Below, piece by piece: positions 1 through 11,800 of a DNA stretch of 48,678 bases; the first letter of the stretch is position 1; every line of letters starts with the position of its first letter. The stretch covers positions 1-48,678 of the IMG/VR virus record IMGVR_UViG_3300046467_001967. One strand, 5' to 3'. This DNA comes from a virus. The translations under genes and the position numbers were made by a program. Under the pieces are notes generated by a model. The model had not been told where the DNA came from. It ran no database searches and worked only from the letters and a program-made list of their open reading frames with translations.

Positions 1-87
1 GGATCAACGGGAGCCGCGGGGGCAGACGGGGACGACGGGGACGATGGGGCCACTGGAGCTACTGGAGCCGCCGGATCAACGGGAGCC
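1..87. repeat. 87-bp terminal direct repeat, left copy (assembly overlap)
   Basis: Bases 1-87 are identical to 48592-48678. The reading frame of the fibre gene is preserved through the join, which supports a circular or circularly permuted molecule assembled with an 87-base overlap. Because the overlap lies in Gly-X-Y repeat DNA, the number of repeat units at the join may be wrong. Confidence 0.85.
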
Positions 88-1839
88 ACTGGTGCAGCAG
101 GGGCCACTGGGTCTACAGGGGCGACAGGAGCGGCGGGGGACGACGGGGACGATGGTGCCACGGGAGCCGATGGTGTCAGGGGTGGACTCGGATACAAGTT
201 TGATTCCCCTACCGGCGCAGGCGTAACAGCGGGCGGAGATATTCGATTCAATGCCGCGTCGGGATCAGCGACAGTCGTATACATATCGGACACCGATTCA
301 AACGCAACAAACCATGAAGCCTTCCTCCGCACTTGGGATGACAGCGGCAGCACAGTCAAAGGCCACCTGATCGTTCAGTCGGCAACAAAAAGCGACAATT
401 CCTTTCTCAAACTGGAGATCACCTCCATAGCTGAGACCACTGGTTACTTCACGGTGACAGGTGTAAACCGTGGTGGCGTCACGTTCCTCGACAACGAGGA
501 TGTCGTTCTCCAATTCGTAAGAACCGGAGACGAGGGATCAACGGGGGCCACCGGATCCACCGGGGCCGCGGGATCAACGGGGGCCGCGGGGGCAGACGGT
601 GCCACCGGAGCCACCGGGGCCGCGGGATCAACGGGAGCCACGGGAGCCACGGGGGCCGCAGGGGCCGCAGGGGCAGACGGGGACGACGGTGCCACGGGGG
701 CCGCTGGATCCACAGGGGCCACCGGAGCCACAGGTGCGACAGGAGCGGCGGGGGACGATGGGGATGATGGTGCCACGGGAGCCGCTGGTGCCACGGGAGC
801 CACCGGGGCCGCGGGATCAACGGGGGCCACAGGGGCCGCGGGGGCAGACGGGGACGATGGCGCCATCACGGCCTTGAACAACGCGACCGCGGACGAGCTG
901 GTCACGGTCGGCACCACGACGACCCAGTTGGATGCCGAATCAACCCTCACGTTCGACGGCAACACGCTGACGCTCACCGGGAACGTGTTTGTCGATGGCG
1001 GGGCCGATGTCAACCAGGTCAAGATCCAAAGCCACAGCACCCAGACCTCGAGCCCGTTTCTGGTTGAGAGTTCGGGTGGAACGGATGTCTTCGAGGTGAC
1101 CGGCAGCGGCAAGGTCATCAGTGCGGCCGGTGCCGAGTTCAAGGGCAACTCTTTCACGATGGGGTCCAGCGGGGGGTCCACCAACTTCATCCACGCCACG
1201 GGCGCGAACAATCTCAACTTCCGCAACCATAACGCCAACAAAGACCTCCAGTTCGACTTTCCGGCCAGCAGCGGCACGTTGAACTTGAGGACACACAACG
1301 GGAGTTCGGCCGTCACGCAGACCAGTCTGGACTCCAATGGGGTATGGACCCACAACGTCGCGATGGTGGCTACGGGGGACGCAGTCTTTAAGGGCGACAC
1401 CGACGCCGACCTGCTTGTGGTGGACGCTGGGGGGGAAAAGGTCGGAGTGGGCATTGCCGCTGGATCCATGCGGCACAAGTTTGATTGTCGCGGGAGTCGG
1501 GGCTACGCGAATGTGCTAAAAACTAACGACTACACGCTCACGGTCGATGATGCGATTGTCTACGCCGATGCCTCGGGACTGGGGATGGGTGCGGATTTGA
1601 CCATCACGCTACCGACGATTGCCAGAGGTAGAATCTACGAGGTCTACAGGCGAGACGACGGCAGCAGTTCCGCGACGGTCACTGTCACCGCACCGTCTGG
1701 CACATTTTTGAACGGATCGGACGGGGGGAGCGTGAGCCTAGGGACGCAGTATGAAGGGGTTCGCGTGGTCGGGATCCACGCAACTGACGACTGGCTCGTT
1801 CATGAAATGCATGCGGTTTCAGGAGGAGGAGGTCCATAA
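1..1839 (+). CDS. Collagen-like tail fibre, C-terminal part (continues from 47326-48678)
   Basis: This frame is open from base 1 and ends with TAA at 1837-1839; it is the continuation of the gene starting at 47326. Bases 1-165 encode Gly-X-Y triplets. Bases 168-535 encode a second copy of the domain beginning [15 protein letters not shown] long Gly-X-Y tract follows (about 535-870), then a C-terminal region of about 320 residues rich in Thr, Ser, Gly and short beta-type motifs (for example [20 protein letters not shown]), typical of a receptor-binding or trimerisation head. An ATG at 454 is only an internal Met in this frame and not a credible start, because it lies inside the second domain copy. 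Receptor binding is inferred. Confidence 0.85.
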   Translation, partial: GSTGAAGADGDDGDDGATGATGAAGSTGATGAAGATGSTGATGAAGDDGDDGATGADGVRGGLGYKFDSPTGAGVTAGGDIRFNAASGSATVVYISDTDSNATNHEAFLRTWDDSGSTVKGHLIVQSATKSDNSFLKLEITSIAETTGYFTVTGVNRGGVTFLDNEDVVLQFVRTGDEGSTGATGSTGAAGSTGAAGADGATGATGAAGSTGATGATGAAGAAGADGDDGATGAAGSTGATGATGATGAAGDDGDDGATGAAGATGATGAAGSTGATGAAGADGDDGAITALNNATADELVTVGTTTTQLDAESTLTFDGNTLTLTGNVFVDGGADVNQVKIQSHSTQTSSPFLVESSGGTDVFEVTGSGKVISAAGAEFKGNSFTMGSSGGSTNFIHATGANNLNFRNHNANKDLQFDFPASSGTLNLRTHNGSSAVTQTSLDSNGVWTHNVAMVATGDAVFKGDTDADLLVVDAGGEKVGVGIAAGSMRHKFDCRGSRGYANVLKTNDYTLTVDDAIVYADASGLGMGADLTITLPTIARGRIYEVYRRDDGSSSATVTVTAPSGTFLNGSDGGSVSLGTQYEGVRVVGIHATDDWLVHEMHAVSGGGGP

Positions 1840-2102
1840 TGGCAGCAGTCACCATTACCTACCCCGATGAGTATCGGGATCGAATTGTCGAGGCGATATG
1901 CACCCGGTTCTGCTACCCAGAAACCGTCGAGGTTGACGGCGAGGATACGCCCAACCCCCAGACGCCTGAGCAGTTTGCGGCCGACACTCTGGCCAAGTGG
2001 GTCAAGTCTCAGGTTCGTAAACATGAGACCGCGAAGGCCACGATTTCTGCCGAGGAGGAAATCATGGAGGAGATCGACGCCATCGAAGTCACCGTGGAGT
2101 AG
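1839..2102 (+). CDS. Small acidic protein downstream of the fibre
   Basis: This 87-residue protein starts at an ATG sharing its A with the fibre stop codon, behind the purine-rich site AGGAGGAGG, so it is translationally coupled to the fibre. The sequence begins [20 protein letters not shown] and ends in an acidic helix (EEEIMEEIDAI). Small proteins of this kind often follow phage fibre genes, but I cannot name a family. A fibre chaperone or assembly role would fit the position and is only a guess. Confidence 0.75.
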   Translation: MAAVTITYPDEYRDRIVEAICTRFCYPETVEVDGEDTPNPQTPEQFAADTLAKWVKSQVRKHETAKATISAEEEIMEEIDAIEVTVE

Positions 2103-2154
2103 GTCAGAGAAAACCCATAGAATATGGATCGACTGAGCATCGAGGAGAGTTGGA

Positions 2155-3546
2155 ATGTCATACTCAAATGTACGCTATGATCCCAGTACTGGCACGCTCC
2201 AGCATCAGAGCCAGAACCCTCGCCAGACCCCGGGGGTCGATAGTCGCGCCGGCCTGACTGGCTACGGATCGTCTTACGGTTGGCAGGATATCGGGAACTG
2301 GGGTGGTGGCGAGGCGGTAGATGTCGCCAGCGGCGGCAGCCGGCTGTCCAACTTTCGCCGGCTCCCGATGCACGGCGCCACACTCAGCTACCCGGGCGGC
2401 GCCGGCACCACACAGACACGGGTTCCTGGTCAGGAAGGAATAACCGATCCGCTGACGACCTACGGCGAGTCGATGGGCGGGGTCAACTACCGCATGCCGT
2501 TCGTCCCACCACCGAGCAAGCCGCAGGGCTTGGATCAGACGCAGTTGGTCGAAGCGGAGATGCTCAGGCACTACCAGAAAACGAAGGGGGACCGAGGACA
2601 CACTGACGCCCAAGCACTCAAGCAGATGTACGATGACGAACTGAATTGGGCGAACAAGAAGAAAGGATCGCCGTGGAAGGAATCGGCGATCAAGGCCGTG
2701 CTGGCCCAGCAGACACAGGAGCAGCAGGAAGAGGCGAAATATTGGAACGAGTATAGATACGGCCAAGGACTAGATTTTCTCGAACAACGATTCGGAAACG
2801 TCATGGGCCAGTTGGAAGGGCTCGGCGAGAACGAGAAGCGGGAGATCCGCGACAGCTTTGCGGGCTTACAAGGCAAGCTTGACCAGCAGTCGCTCGGTGC
2901 CGGACTCACGGGGACCACGGTACGTGGCGCTCAGTCTCGGGGCTTGAACCGCGAGCAGGAGCGGGCGCTCGGCGAGGCCCGCGAGACGGCGATGAAGCAG
3001 CGGCTGGGCTACGAGACGATGCTGACCTCGGATATCGTCAACTTCATTCAACAGCGGAGCGATGTCTACCCGAGCGTCAGCGACATGGCCAACTTGTATT
3101 TCGGCTACGGAGCCAGCGGTGGCGGTCAGGCGGCACCACAGGCCAAGAGCAGTATGGGGTCGGCGGCGGGGGGGATTGGCGCCGGCTTGGCGCTGGCATT
3201 CCTGTGTTGTTGGATCTTCCTCGAAGCCCGATACGGCGACGGCACTATGGACAAGGTGGTCCGGCGGTTCCGCGATGAGATGATGAACGCCCGCAACCGC
3301 CGCGGGTACTACAAGATGGCCGAGGTCCTGGTCCCGCTGATGAGGCGGCACTGGTGGGTCAAGTGGCTGGTGCGGCTGACCATGACCGACCCGCTGGTCT
3401 GCTACGGCAAGTGGCACTACAAGCAGCCGGGCGTGTGGGGCAAGTTGGGGTGGATCTTCGCCCCCGTGAAGTCGTTCTGGCTCTCTACGTGGGAGTTCCT
3501 CGGCGGTGAGTTTGAGTTTGTTCGAGCCAATGGTGAGGTGGTCTGA
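2155..3546 (+). CDS. Virion-associated protein with CFI-box-like C-terminus
   Basis: 463 residues, with a start 8 bases after GAGGAGAG. The N-terminal 130 residues are Gly/Ser-rich. Residues 130-300 are strongly helical and charged (QEQQEEAKYWNEY, EQRFGNVMGQLEGL). A Gly/Ala-rich stretch near 325-345 precedes a compact C-terminal domain starting CCWIFLEARYGDGTMDKVV, about residue 349. That domain resembles the CFI-box C-terminal domain (consensus CFIATAAYG...LR.FRD), with a conserved Cys-aromatic-Ile start, a YG pair and an RRFRDE helix. Position before the giant virion gene suggests a structural or ejected protein. The function of the CFI-box is not known to me. Confidence 0.75.
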   Translation: MSYSNVRYDPSTGTLQHQSQNPRQTPGVDSRAGLTGYGSSYGWQDIGNWGGGEAVDVASGGSRLSNFRRLPMHGATLSYPGGAGTTQTRVPGQEGITDPLTTYGESMGGVNYRMPFVPPPSKPQGLDQTQLVEAEMLRHYQKTKGDRGHTDAQALKQMYDDELNWANKKKGSPWKESAIKAVLAQQTQEQQEEAKYWNEYRYGQGLDFLEQRFGNVMGQLEGLGENEKREIRDSFAGLQGKLDQQSLGAGLTGTTVRGAQSRGLNREQERALGEARETAMKQRLGYETMLTSDIVNFIQQRSDVYPSVSDMANLYFGYGASGGGQAAPQAKSSMGSAAGGIGAGLALAFLCCWIFLEARYGDGTMDKVVRRFRDEMMNARNRRGYYKMAEVLVPLMRRHWWVKWLVRLTMTDPLVCYGKWHYKQPGVWGKLGWIFAPVKSFWLSTWEFLGGEFEFVRANGEVV

Positions 3547-5846
3547 TGCCTATTGTTGTTTCACATCAGCCCAGCGCCTCGCTGACGTTGCAACTCGCCG
3601 AGGCCGGCGGCAAGGGCGAGTACCGCAAGTGGCACGCCCAGTTCGAGCAGCAGCAGGAGGATCAAAAGACTCAGGCGTTTCTGGGCGCCTTCGGCATGGG
3701 CTCACAGATCGGGCTGGCCGGCAAGCAGATGAAGCATCAGAAGTCGATGCAAGCGGCCCAGTTCGCCCAACAAACAAAGATGGGGAACATAAGGAGTGGG
3801 GTCACCGCGGCGGCCAACGCGGCGACGATTCAGAGCGAGTCGGCGGTCAGGGACGGCAACCGCAGGATATTCCAGAGCATTTTGGGGGGAAAGAACCCTC
3901 TTGCTTCCGCGGCTAGCATGAGGGAAATACAAGCGCAGGTGGAATACTTCTCCCGGGCGTCGTCAACCGACCCGGGAGCCTCGAGGACAAACAGCGCGTG
4001 GAACGTCGGCCGGAAGATGCTGCAAGAGTATCGCGGCAATCAACAGGCGGGAACGGTTCGGAGTATCCTCGGAACCGAGTCTGCGCATGCAAACAGAACC
4101 GCCGCGAAGATTCAGGCTATGGCCGGTCTGGATCAGCGGATGGGAGTCATGCCCGATCAGGCGTTGGGGATGCAGGAGTCAATCGCTGCCAAGACGCCAT
4201 CGGGTGTTGTGATCTATGAGCCGAACGAGCATGGACAGGGGGGGCTGGTCGGGACGGCAACCGACCCCAAGAACTCGATGTATACCGGGGCATCGGCCCG
4301 CCAATTTCTCGAGGGTACTAAGGCCAAGATGCGGGTCGAGCAGGATCGGTTACAAAAGCGAATCCAGAAGGAAATCGAGAACAGCCGGCACACGGTTTCA
4401 CGAGTGATGAGCGAAGACGGGAACGTGCTTCTCGGAATACGGAACGTGCGGGATAAAGTAACCGGCATAGAGAAGCAGGTTGACTGGCCAGAACTGGGTG
4501 ACCAGTTTGAGAAATACAGGGCCAGCCACCTCGAACCCTATGCAAAGATGATCTACGGCAAGGCCAAGAACAAGGTCGATGGGGCCGTCAAGGCGTATAT
4601 CGATGGCAAGCAGGGGATTGAGGGGGGGTCTGGAGAAACCCAGTTTCAGGTAACTGACCGAAGCCGACCGTCAGGGTTCAGGCCGGTGCGGGTGTTCCGG
4701 TGGTCCGGTGGCAAGATCTATCTCTCGGATTTGCCAGACAATCAGGGTCGGCCAGAAGAAGAATGGCGGTGGGCGGCCGGCTTCCTCGGTGTCCCCAAGG
4801 AGGTCCGCGGCGCTCCCAAGAATCCCGATGGCGATCCACTCACAGACCACACGGCCCGTGGAAAACTGAAATGGCCACCGGGGCCAAACGACCCCGACTA
4901 CGATCCCGAAGACTGGCTGATTCCCCCCGAGCCTAAAGCGATGCCGGCATCGCGGAAGGAGTGGTACCAGGACTTGAAAGAGACGGCCGACCGGCACAAG
5001 CATGAACCGGAACACTGGTCTGTGCTGCTCGCGAACAAGCTCGGGCTGATGGACGGCGTGACCATACCCAACAAGTACGATGAAGACCCCGAAGGGGGGT
5101 TTCAACCCGAGGACGCCGCCGGCGGGATCGGAGAGCCCCTGCGGCCACAGGCCCGAACCGCCACGGGTGTCAACCTTCGGGGAATGTCCACGCCCCAGCG
5201 GATTATGGAAATGTGGAAGTACGGGAAGCGTAAGGGCTTCATTCCCGAGGGAACCCCAGACCACGAGATGCCAACCGACATTGGCGAGATGGAACGGATG
5301 GTCCGGTCCCATATCCTTAAGGGGAAGGGGGCAGTCGGGCCGCCGGGTGACTTTGTGGGGCGTCCCGAGGGGGGCAAGGAGGAGGCGGGATGGCAGACCT
5401 CGTTTGATCCCAAGTCGCCGTATCAGGAAATGAGAGGACGTGGCAAAGCGGCCATGGGGGCGGTTGTTGATATCGAGAAGAACATCAAGTCTGCACCGAA
5501 ACCGAAGGCCGCAATCACGGGGAGTTCGTCAAAGGTGGGTGCAGATTTCGCCCTGAAACAGCGTCAATCCCTTAAGGCGATCACCGTGTTGAAAAGGTGG
5601 CTCCCCAAGATCGCCGACCCCGGCCAGAAGATGGACCCCGGTGAACTCAAGGGCGTGGGGGTGGTCAGTGAAGCGGAGATCAGGAAGCGGGTCAAGGAAG
5701 CCCTCGCCACACTTCAGAAGCACGGGTATTGGGATCCCAGCCTCGAGATGTCGATCATGGAGCAGGGTGGCGTCCCCGAGGAGCGGCCTGAGATGGGGCC
5801 GATGGACCCGCCGCAACCTCCGATGCCTAGCGGGCCTCCGCGGTAG
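3546..5846 (+). CDS. Large helical virion or ejection protein
   Basis: 766 residues; the ATG overlaps the previous TGA (TGATG), so it is co-translated. It is rich in Gln, Lys, Glu and Ala and predicted mostly helical. It has a Pro/Gly-rich acidic middle (residues 400-560, for example WPPGPNDPDYDPEDWLIPPE) and a Pro-rich tail (MGPMDPPQPPMPSGPPR). There is no signal peptide and no recognised enzymatic motif. Its place between a virion protein and the 3000-residue giant is typical of internal core or ejection proteins of podovirus-like phages. That role is inferred from synteny only. Confidence 0.75.
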   Translation: MPIVVSHQPSASLTLQLAEAGGKGEYRKWHAQFEQQQEDQKTQAFLGAFGMGSQIGLAGKQMKHQKSMQAAQFAQQTKMGNIRSGVTAAANAATIQSESAVRDGNRRIFQSILGGKNPLASAASMREIQAQVEYFSRASSTDPGASRTNSAWNVGRKMLQEYRGNQQAGTVRSILGTESAHANRTAAKIQAMAGLDQRMGVMPDQALGMQESIAAKTPSGVVIYEPNEHGQGGLVGTATDPKNSMYTGASARQFLEGTKAKMRVEQDRLQKRIQKEIENSRHTVSRVMSEDGNVLLGIRNVRDKVTGIEKQVDWPELGDQFEKYRASHLEPYAKMIYGKAKNKVDGAVKAYIDGKQGIEGGSGETQFQVTDRSRPSGFRPVRVFRWSGGKIYLSDLPDNQGRPEEEWRWAAGFLGVPKEVRGAPKNPDGDPLTDHTARGKLKWPPGPNDPDYDPEDWLIPPEPKAMPASRKEWYQDLKETADRHKHEPEHWSVLLANKLGLMDGVTIPNKYDEDPEGGFQPEDAAGGIGEPLRPQARTATGVNLRGMSTPQRIMEMWKYGKRKGFIPEGTPDHEMPTDIGEMERMVRSHILKGKGAVGPPGDFVGRPEGGKEEAGWQTSFDPKSPYQEMRGRGKAAMGAVVDIEKNIKSAPKPKAAITGSSSKVGADFALKQRQSLKAITVLKRWLPKIADPGQKMDPGELKGVGVVSEAEIRKRVKEALATLQKHGYWDPSLEMSIMEQGGVPEERPEMGPMDPPQPPMPSGPPR

Positions 5847-5848
5847 CC

Positions 5849-8800
5849 ATGGCAAATCCCCTCACTGACATCTTCAGCCAGTTATCTGACCCCCAGAGCG
5901 AACAGCATCTGGCCGACGATCAGGCGATTGAAAACTACGTCTCGGAACCGCCGTTTGTCTCAGGGAGGCCGGATGCGAAACCGGCGTTCTACGAAGACCC
6001 CATCGAGGACGAGGACGTTGCCTCGTTTGGCCCCCAGTCTCGGCAGAACATCGAGAAGGTGCGGGCCGGTACGGTGTGGGGGGTGCGGCCGGCTTTCCAA
6101 AAGGACGTGGACAGATACCGGCAGATGGTGGACTACACCTCTGGGTCCGAGGACATCAAGCGGCTCGTCCGCGCGATGGACAGCCACCCCAACTTTGCCA
6201 AGATGCCCAAGGGCTGGCAGGAGCAGAAGGCGGTGGGAATGATGCGATACCTCCAGATGGGGGGGAGCATCACCAAGCCTACGCACTTCAGGAAAAAGAG
6301 CGTCATTCTCCCGGGTGAATACCGGAAGAGATTTGAAGAGCTGGTTGGTCGGGTGGAGAAGGGGCAGGGGGCCACCATCCAGAGAGATGACGAGTTCGCC
6401 AACTTCCGGCGCCCCAACTATGAAAAGGCAAAGGACCCCCTGCTGGCGTATCTGGGGGGGTCCGAGTTCTTTCCAGAGAGTGCTGGCGAGTCGGCGAGGA
6501 AGGCAAGGGTTGGGAAGTCTGGTGTCGATGAATTCCGCAAGACAGCAGAGGGAGAGGAATTCACCAAGACCGCCAACGACTATATCGATTCGGTTCTGGC
6601 CGGCGAGTACGACGAGAGTGGTCTGGAGAAGCTGTCCAGACGCGGGGTCACCGGGTTGATGAAGGCAAAAAAGTGGAAGCTGTTTGAGTACATCCTCCAC
6701 GAGGAGGCAAAGAAGCGGACCAAGGAAGAGCGGGGGATGCTGGTTCGGTTCTTCGGGGGCTGGAGCCAGTGGACCAGGACGGGGCCGCGGACTGTTGCCG
6801 AGGGCGGGCGAACCTTACTCACCGACCCGTACTCCGGGGTCTTTGCCGGCGAGGGGTTTTCGATCACGAGTGAGGCCAGAGAGAGGTCCGCGGAGAGGAC
6901 CGAGCAGATGCACCGGGTCACCCGCGCCCGGCAGCTCATCTTGGGTGAGATCCTGCCAACCGGCCCACGCGAGGATGCCGGCGTCTCCGAGAAGATTGTC
7001 CTGTACGGCGGCCAGATGATCCCCGACCTTGCGGTGTCAACGGTGCTGTTCGCGGCCGGAACAGTCGGCGCCAAGAGCCCCGCCTTGGGTGCGAAGCTGG
7101 CCCTTGGCTACTGGTGGGCGAGGATCACGCCAGACATCAGGGATCGTCTCAGGGAACTCGGGGTTGACGACAACTACGCTGTGTCGTTGGCGGCCGCCGG
7201 CGGGCTGGCCTCGGCCTACATTGAACAGATGCAGATCAAGAAGTTGTTGCCCAAGGGGGTCACCGGCGTCACCGCAAAGGCCGCCCGGGCGGCTGCCAGC
7301 CAAAGGATCATGCGGGAGTTTGCCGAGGGTGGGAAGCTGTGGTTGTTGGCAAAGCAAGCAGCAAGACGCAGCAAGGAAGGGCTGAAGCTTGGTGCAAAAG
7401 AGACCCTCGAGGAGTTTTTGCAAGCGGTCACTGAGAGTGGGACCGCGGGTGTTGGCGACTACTTGGACACCCGGCTGGATGGGTGGACGCTGACTGAGGA
7501 GTGGAAGGGCATCAAGAAGCAGACCGAGCAGGGTGCCTACGCCATCAGCTTCATCATTCTCGCCGGCCGCGGACTCCCGGGCATGGTCAAATTGCCCGGC
7601 GAGACGGCCAACCTGAAAAAGCAAGCCGAGGCGTACTGGGAGAACCTTCTCGATCAGACACAGCGAGAGTACCTCGAAGTTCTCGAGGAGAGCGAACCCG
7701 GCCGGCAGCGACTGATCGAAGAGGACCGCCCACGTCGTCGCGAGCAGCTCAAGGAGGGGCTCGGTGAGCCGCGGATCGATGATCTGCCGGCAGACCAGCC
7801 CGCCGAGAGGGAAGCCGCCCCGGTCCACCCGAAGCCTCCTGCGGGCCGCGGGTGGACGGCCGAGGAACTCATCGAGGAGGATCGGGAAGGCGCCGAGGAA
7901 ATATCTCAGGGTGTCAGTCGGTCGAGGTTCTTGGCGATCACCGGCGGCGATCAGGGATCCACGAGATACCAAGCGGGCTACGAGACACAGATCAGTGAGC
8001 TGCTCAGGGAAAAGGTGGCGGCCGAGACGGCGGCGGCCGAGGAAGAGCGACAGAGGTTGCGGGAAGAGGGGATGGATCAACCAGCCCTGCCGGTAGAGGA
8101 CTGGGCGGTCCCCGAAGAGGGTGGCACCCTCATCACCCGGGGCGGTGGGCGGTACACCATCCGCGAGGTCGTTGAAAAAGACGGCAAGCGGGTCTACCGG
8201 GTCCACGACGTGCAGCTCGATGAGGAACGCGAGTTCACCGAGGACCGGGTCTACAACATCGAGGCGGCCGTGGGCGAAGGAGCCCAGCAGCCGACGATCC
8301 CCCTGCGAAAGTTTGACCCGTCCACGATGGAACTCGAAGCGGGCGATATCGTCTTCGACAATAAAGGCAATCGGCACACTGTAGAGAGGGTGACCAGGAC
8401 CAAGGCCAAGCCAAGCGCCGGCGATCCCACGGGGCAGCTTTCTGTCATCACCACCACTGGCGAGCGGTTGGCCGGCGCGGACGTGACCAGCGTCGTGAGC
8501 CGGAACATGGGGGAGAGGAAGCCCTACCGTATCCGCCAGTGGCCGCGGCCCGATGCGGCCGAAGAGGCAGAAGCCGCTGAAGCGGAAGCCGTCGCGGTGG
8601 ACGAGGCCGAGGTCAATGAGCTGGTCGGTGCGGCCGCCGTGGTCGAGTCGCAGCTTCGAGATCAGGTTGGGACGTCCGGCCCGGTGGCGAGACGAATACA
8701 GGGGCTCGTGCTGCGGGCCGAGATGGCTGCCAAGCGGGGTGATTCCCTCGTCGCCCGCCAGTTGCTCAATCAGGCCCGCCGTCAGATCGCGGAGAACCGC

Positions 8801-11800
8801 AAGCCGGGGACCGAGCCCGAAGTTGCCGAGGAGCCAGCCGAGCAGCCTGCGGTAGAGCCGGATCCACAGCACGTCCAATTGCATGGTCGCGCCAGTGAAA
8901 ATCAACGTGCAGTGGATGAGGCCGAACGGGCCGCCGAGCAGCCCGCCGAGCAGCCGGAAGCCAGACCAATTATCGCCGCCGACGAACGCGAGCCCCTTCC
9001 TGATGAAGTGAGGACGCAGCTGGGGCCGGGACTGCAAACCCTTATCCAAGTCGAGCCCGGCGAGCTGGTCGAGTCTGACATGGACCCCGAAGCCTACGAC
9101 TTGATCTCCCGCCTCGAGCGGGAGGCTGTCGGTGCCTTCGAGAACGAAGAGGGCGTCAGGGTCTCGATCCTCGCGGAGCCCGGGGGGATCCCGGCCCGCC
9201 GGCGGGCTGGTGTCTATTTCAACGGGCGAGCCTACATGGTTCGAGAGTCGCTGGACTTGAAGTCCACCGACACCCGGGATCAGGCGCTCGCCAAGATACG
9301 CCGAAACTACCAGCGGGTCTTGGCCGAGGAGCTGACGCACCACCTTCAGGACGTGGACCCCGAGACGGCTCAGAAACTCTGGGAATACAGCATCGCCGAG
9401 GATCCCGATGGTGTCTGGAATTCACTCGAGGAGTACGCCGAAAAGGCCGGCTGGGAGCTGCCCCGCCTCGCAACTGAGACCACCCTCCGACGCCTCGGTA
9501 TCCCCAAGGCTGTCCGCGGCGTTCATCCCAATCAGGCCAACTGGGACGCCCTGTCGAGTCTCCAGATCGCCGAGGCTCAGGCGAACTACGTGGCCGACCA
9601 CATGGGCGACGGCCTCTTCTGGAACCGGATGGCCAAGAAGAACCGCAACCTGTTCCAGAAAATCCTCGACGCGATCCGCACCCTGTTCTCGAACCTGCGG
9701 GGCCGCACCACTGTGGACCCGGTGACCGGCAAGCGGCGACAGGTCAGCGGCCCGACCTACCGCCGGACGATGGACGCGGTCCTCGGGGCTACGGCCAAAA
9801 CGGCCGACGTTGCCGACGAGACGCGAGCGGCGGTGGGCGAGCCCCTCGACTACCGGGCCGGCCGGGCAATAGCTGCCCTCGAGGGCGCCAACCGCGGCAA
9901 CCGCCCGTCCACGCCGATCGGGCTGGGCCGCGAGGAGTACGCGAAAGACAAGCGGCACCACGTTGCCATAGCGGCTGACCTGATAATGGACAGCGGCGCC
10001 AAGCTCGATGACTACTGGGCTGTGGTCAGTGGCGTGTACGGCCCATGGAAAGGGATCGGGAGCGACCGGACCAACTTCTACAAGCAGGTCAACCAGTACA
10101 TCTCCAGAGCCAAGGCTTCGAGGAGGGCTGGCGAAGCACCGAAGGGAACAAAGGCGGCGGGCGGGCTCCACCGGGAGTTCTTGGTAAATCGCGACCCGAA
10201 GGTTGGCCAACTCGCCGGCGGCGGGGCGCCATACCTGATCCCCTCCAACATGGGGGACATCAGGGAATCAATGGGGAAAGACTACCGCACCCCTGAAAAG
10301 ATCGCGGAGAAGCAACGGGACGCGCTGTCGGCCCTCAACAGGCTGCTAGAAGAACACGCAGACCCGTTCTCGGACTATGACTCCGCGTTGCGTTTCATGA
10401 CCGACCTGTATCGGATCGATAAGTGGGCGCCGTCGCCGCCGATGAACCTTCTGGCGATGCGGAAAGACCCGGGTGTCGCGTCGGCGTTACTGGGTGGGCT
10501 GAACGAGGACCAGGTTGCCAACAGCGAACACGGTCTGGCGGTAGCCCAAAAATTCCGCGAGAGGCTTGCGGATGGTTCCATGACCGCAGACCACACGACC
10601 CTGATGGCGGGATGGGGGATCCTCTCGAGGATGCTCTCACCTTACATCCACGAGTCGGCGGCGATGCATCTCATGAAGTCTCCGGTTGCCCAACAGATCA
10701 TCCGAGACGCGGTGCGGGGGAAGATGAAGTTAGAGAAGAGAACCGACATCAAGCTGCACCCCGCGACCGGGAAACCGGATCTCGACAAGAACGACAAACC
10801 TGTCTACTACACGTTCCAATCTGACCCGCGGTACGAGAAGCTGATTCGGTCGCTGCGGCACATGATCCCCGAGGGCAGCCCGGGCCGGCCGGGCATCGCC
10901 AACCTTAATTCCTTCTTCCGCGAGTTCCTGCCACTGATGCAGCGGAAGCACCCGTCAGGCGTGACCTACCTACAGCGGCTGCACGAGATATTCGCCGACC
11001 AGTCGATCACTGGGTCCGAGGCCCGCCGGCGGATAATGATGGAGATGCCCCCCGGCAACGGCATCCAGTCAAAGGTCTGGAGTTTCCTGCTGTTGCTGAC
11101 CGGCCGCACCGACGTGCTGGTGATCGACCGGGTACAGGCTCGCAACCTGTGGGACGACGGTTCATTCAGCCACATCTCCAACCTCTACGACGGGTTCAAG
11201 GCTGACGGCATCTCGAGACTCGTGAACGACTTCAAAGCCATTCCGCTCTACGAGGCTCTCGAGAGATCACTCGAGCCTATCATCGCCGAGGTGTTTGAGC
11301 GGGCCGGCATCTCGAGCCCGTCGATGGGGAAATTCCACTGGATGAGTTGGAACGCGGCGAGCTTCCAAGAGGCGGGACACGGGTCGCTCGACTACTTGTA
11401 CGGAACGATCAACAACGACCAAATCTTGATGGAAGACGCCGCCAGCACAGAGGGGCGGTACAACTTCACCGAGTACGGTGCCACCTACTACCCAATGGAT
11501 CCCATCACCGGCGAGGGGCATAAAATCCTGTGGGATCCCGGCGCCCTCGGGTACGCCTACGAGTTCAAGGACGTGGAGGAATTCAAGGCGTTCCAGTCGT
11601 GGATTAAGACGGCCGGCAGTTTCACGAGCGACAGAAAACTGGGCAGGGTGCAGACCGGCGGCGAGAGTGTGCTACCATTGGAGTGGCGGTTGAGGACTGA
11701 GCGGGGCGGTCCCAAGCTGATGAAGGTCAACGGGCTGAACCCGAAGGCCATACCAGAAGTCGAATCCCGGCCGTGGATCTTTGCAGAAGGGGTGGATCTC

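Noticed and set aside
444-1478. A 344-codon minus-strand frame rich in AAPVAPVAP
   Set aside because: It is the reverse complement of the Gly-X-Y DNA of the fibre. Pro/Ala repeats are the predictable antisense translation of collagen-like codons.
7037-9343. A 768-codon minus-strand frame opposite the giant gene
   Set aside because: It is antisense to a better-supported 3000-residue gene with no ribosome site or motif. Long antisense frames are expected opposite GC-rich genes with strong third-position bias.
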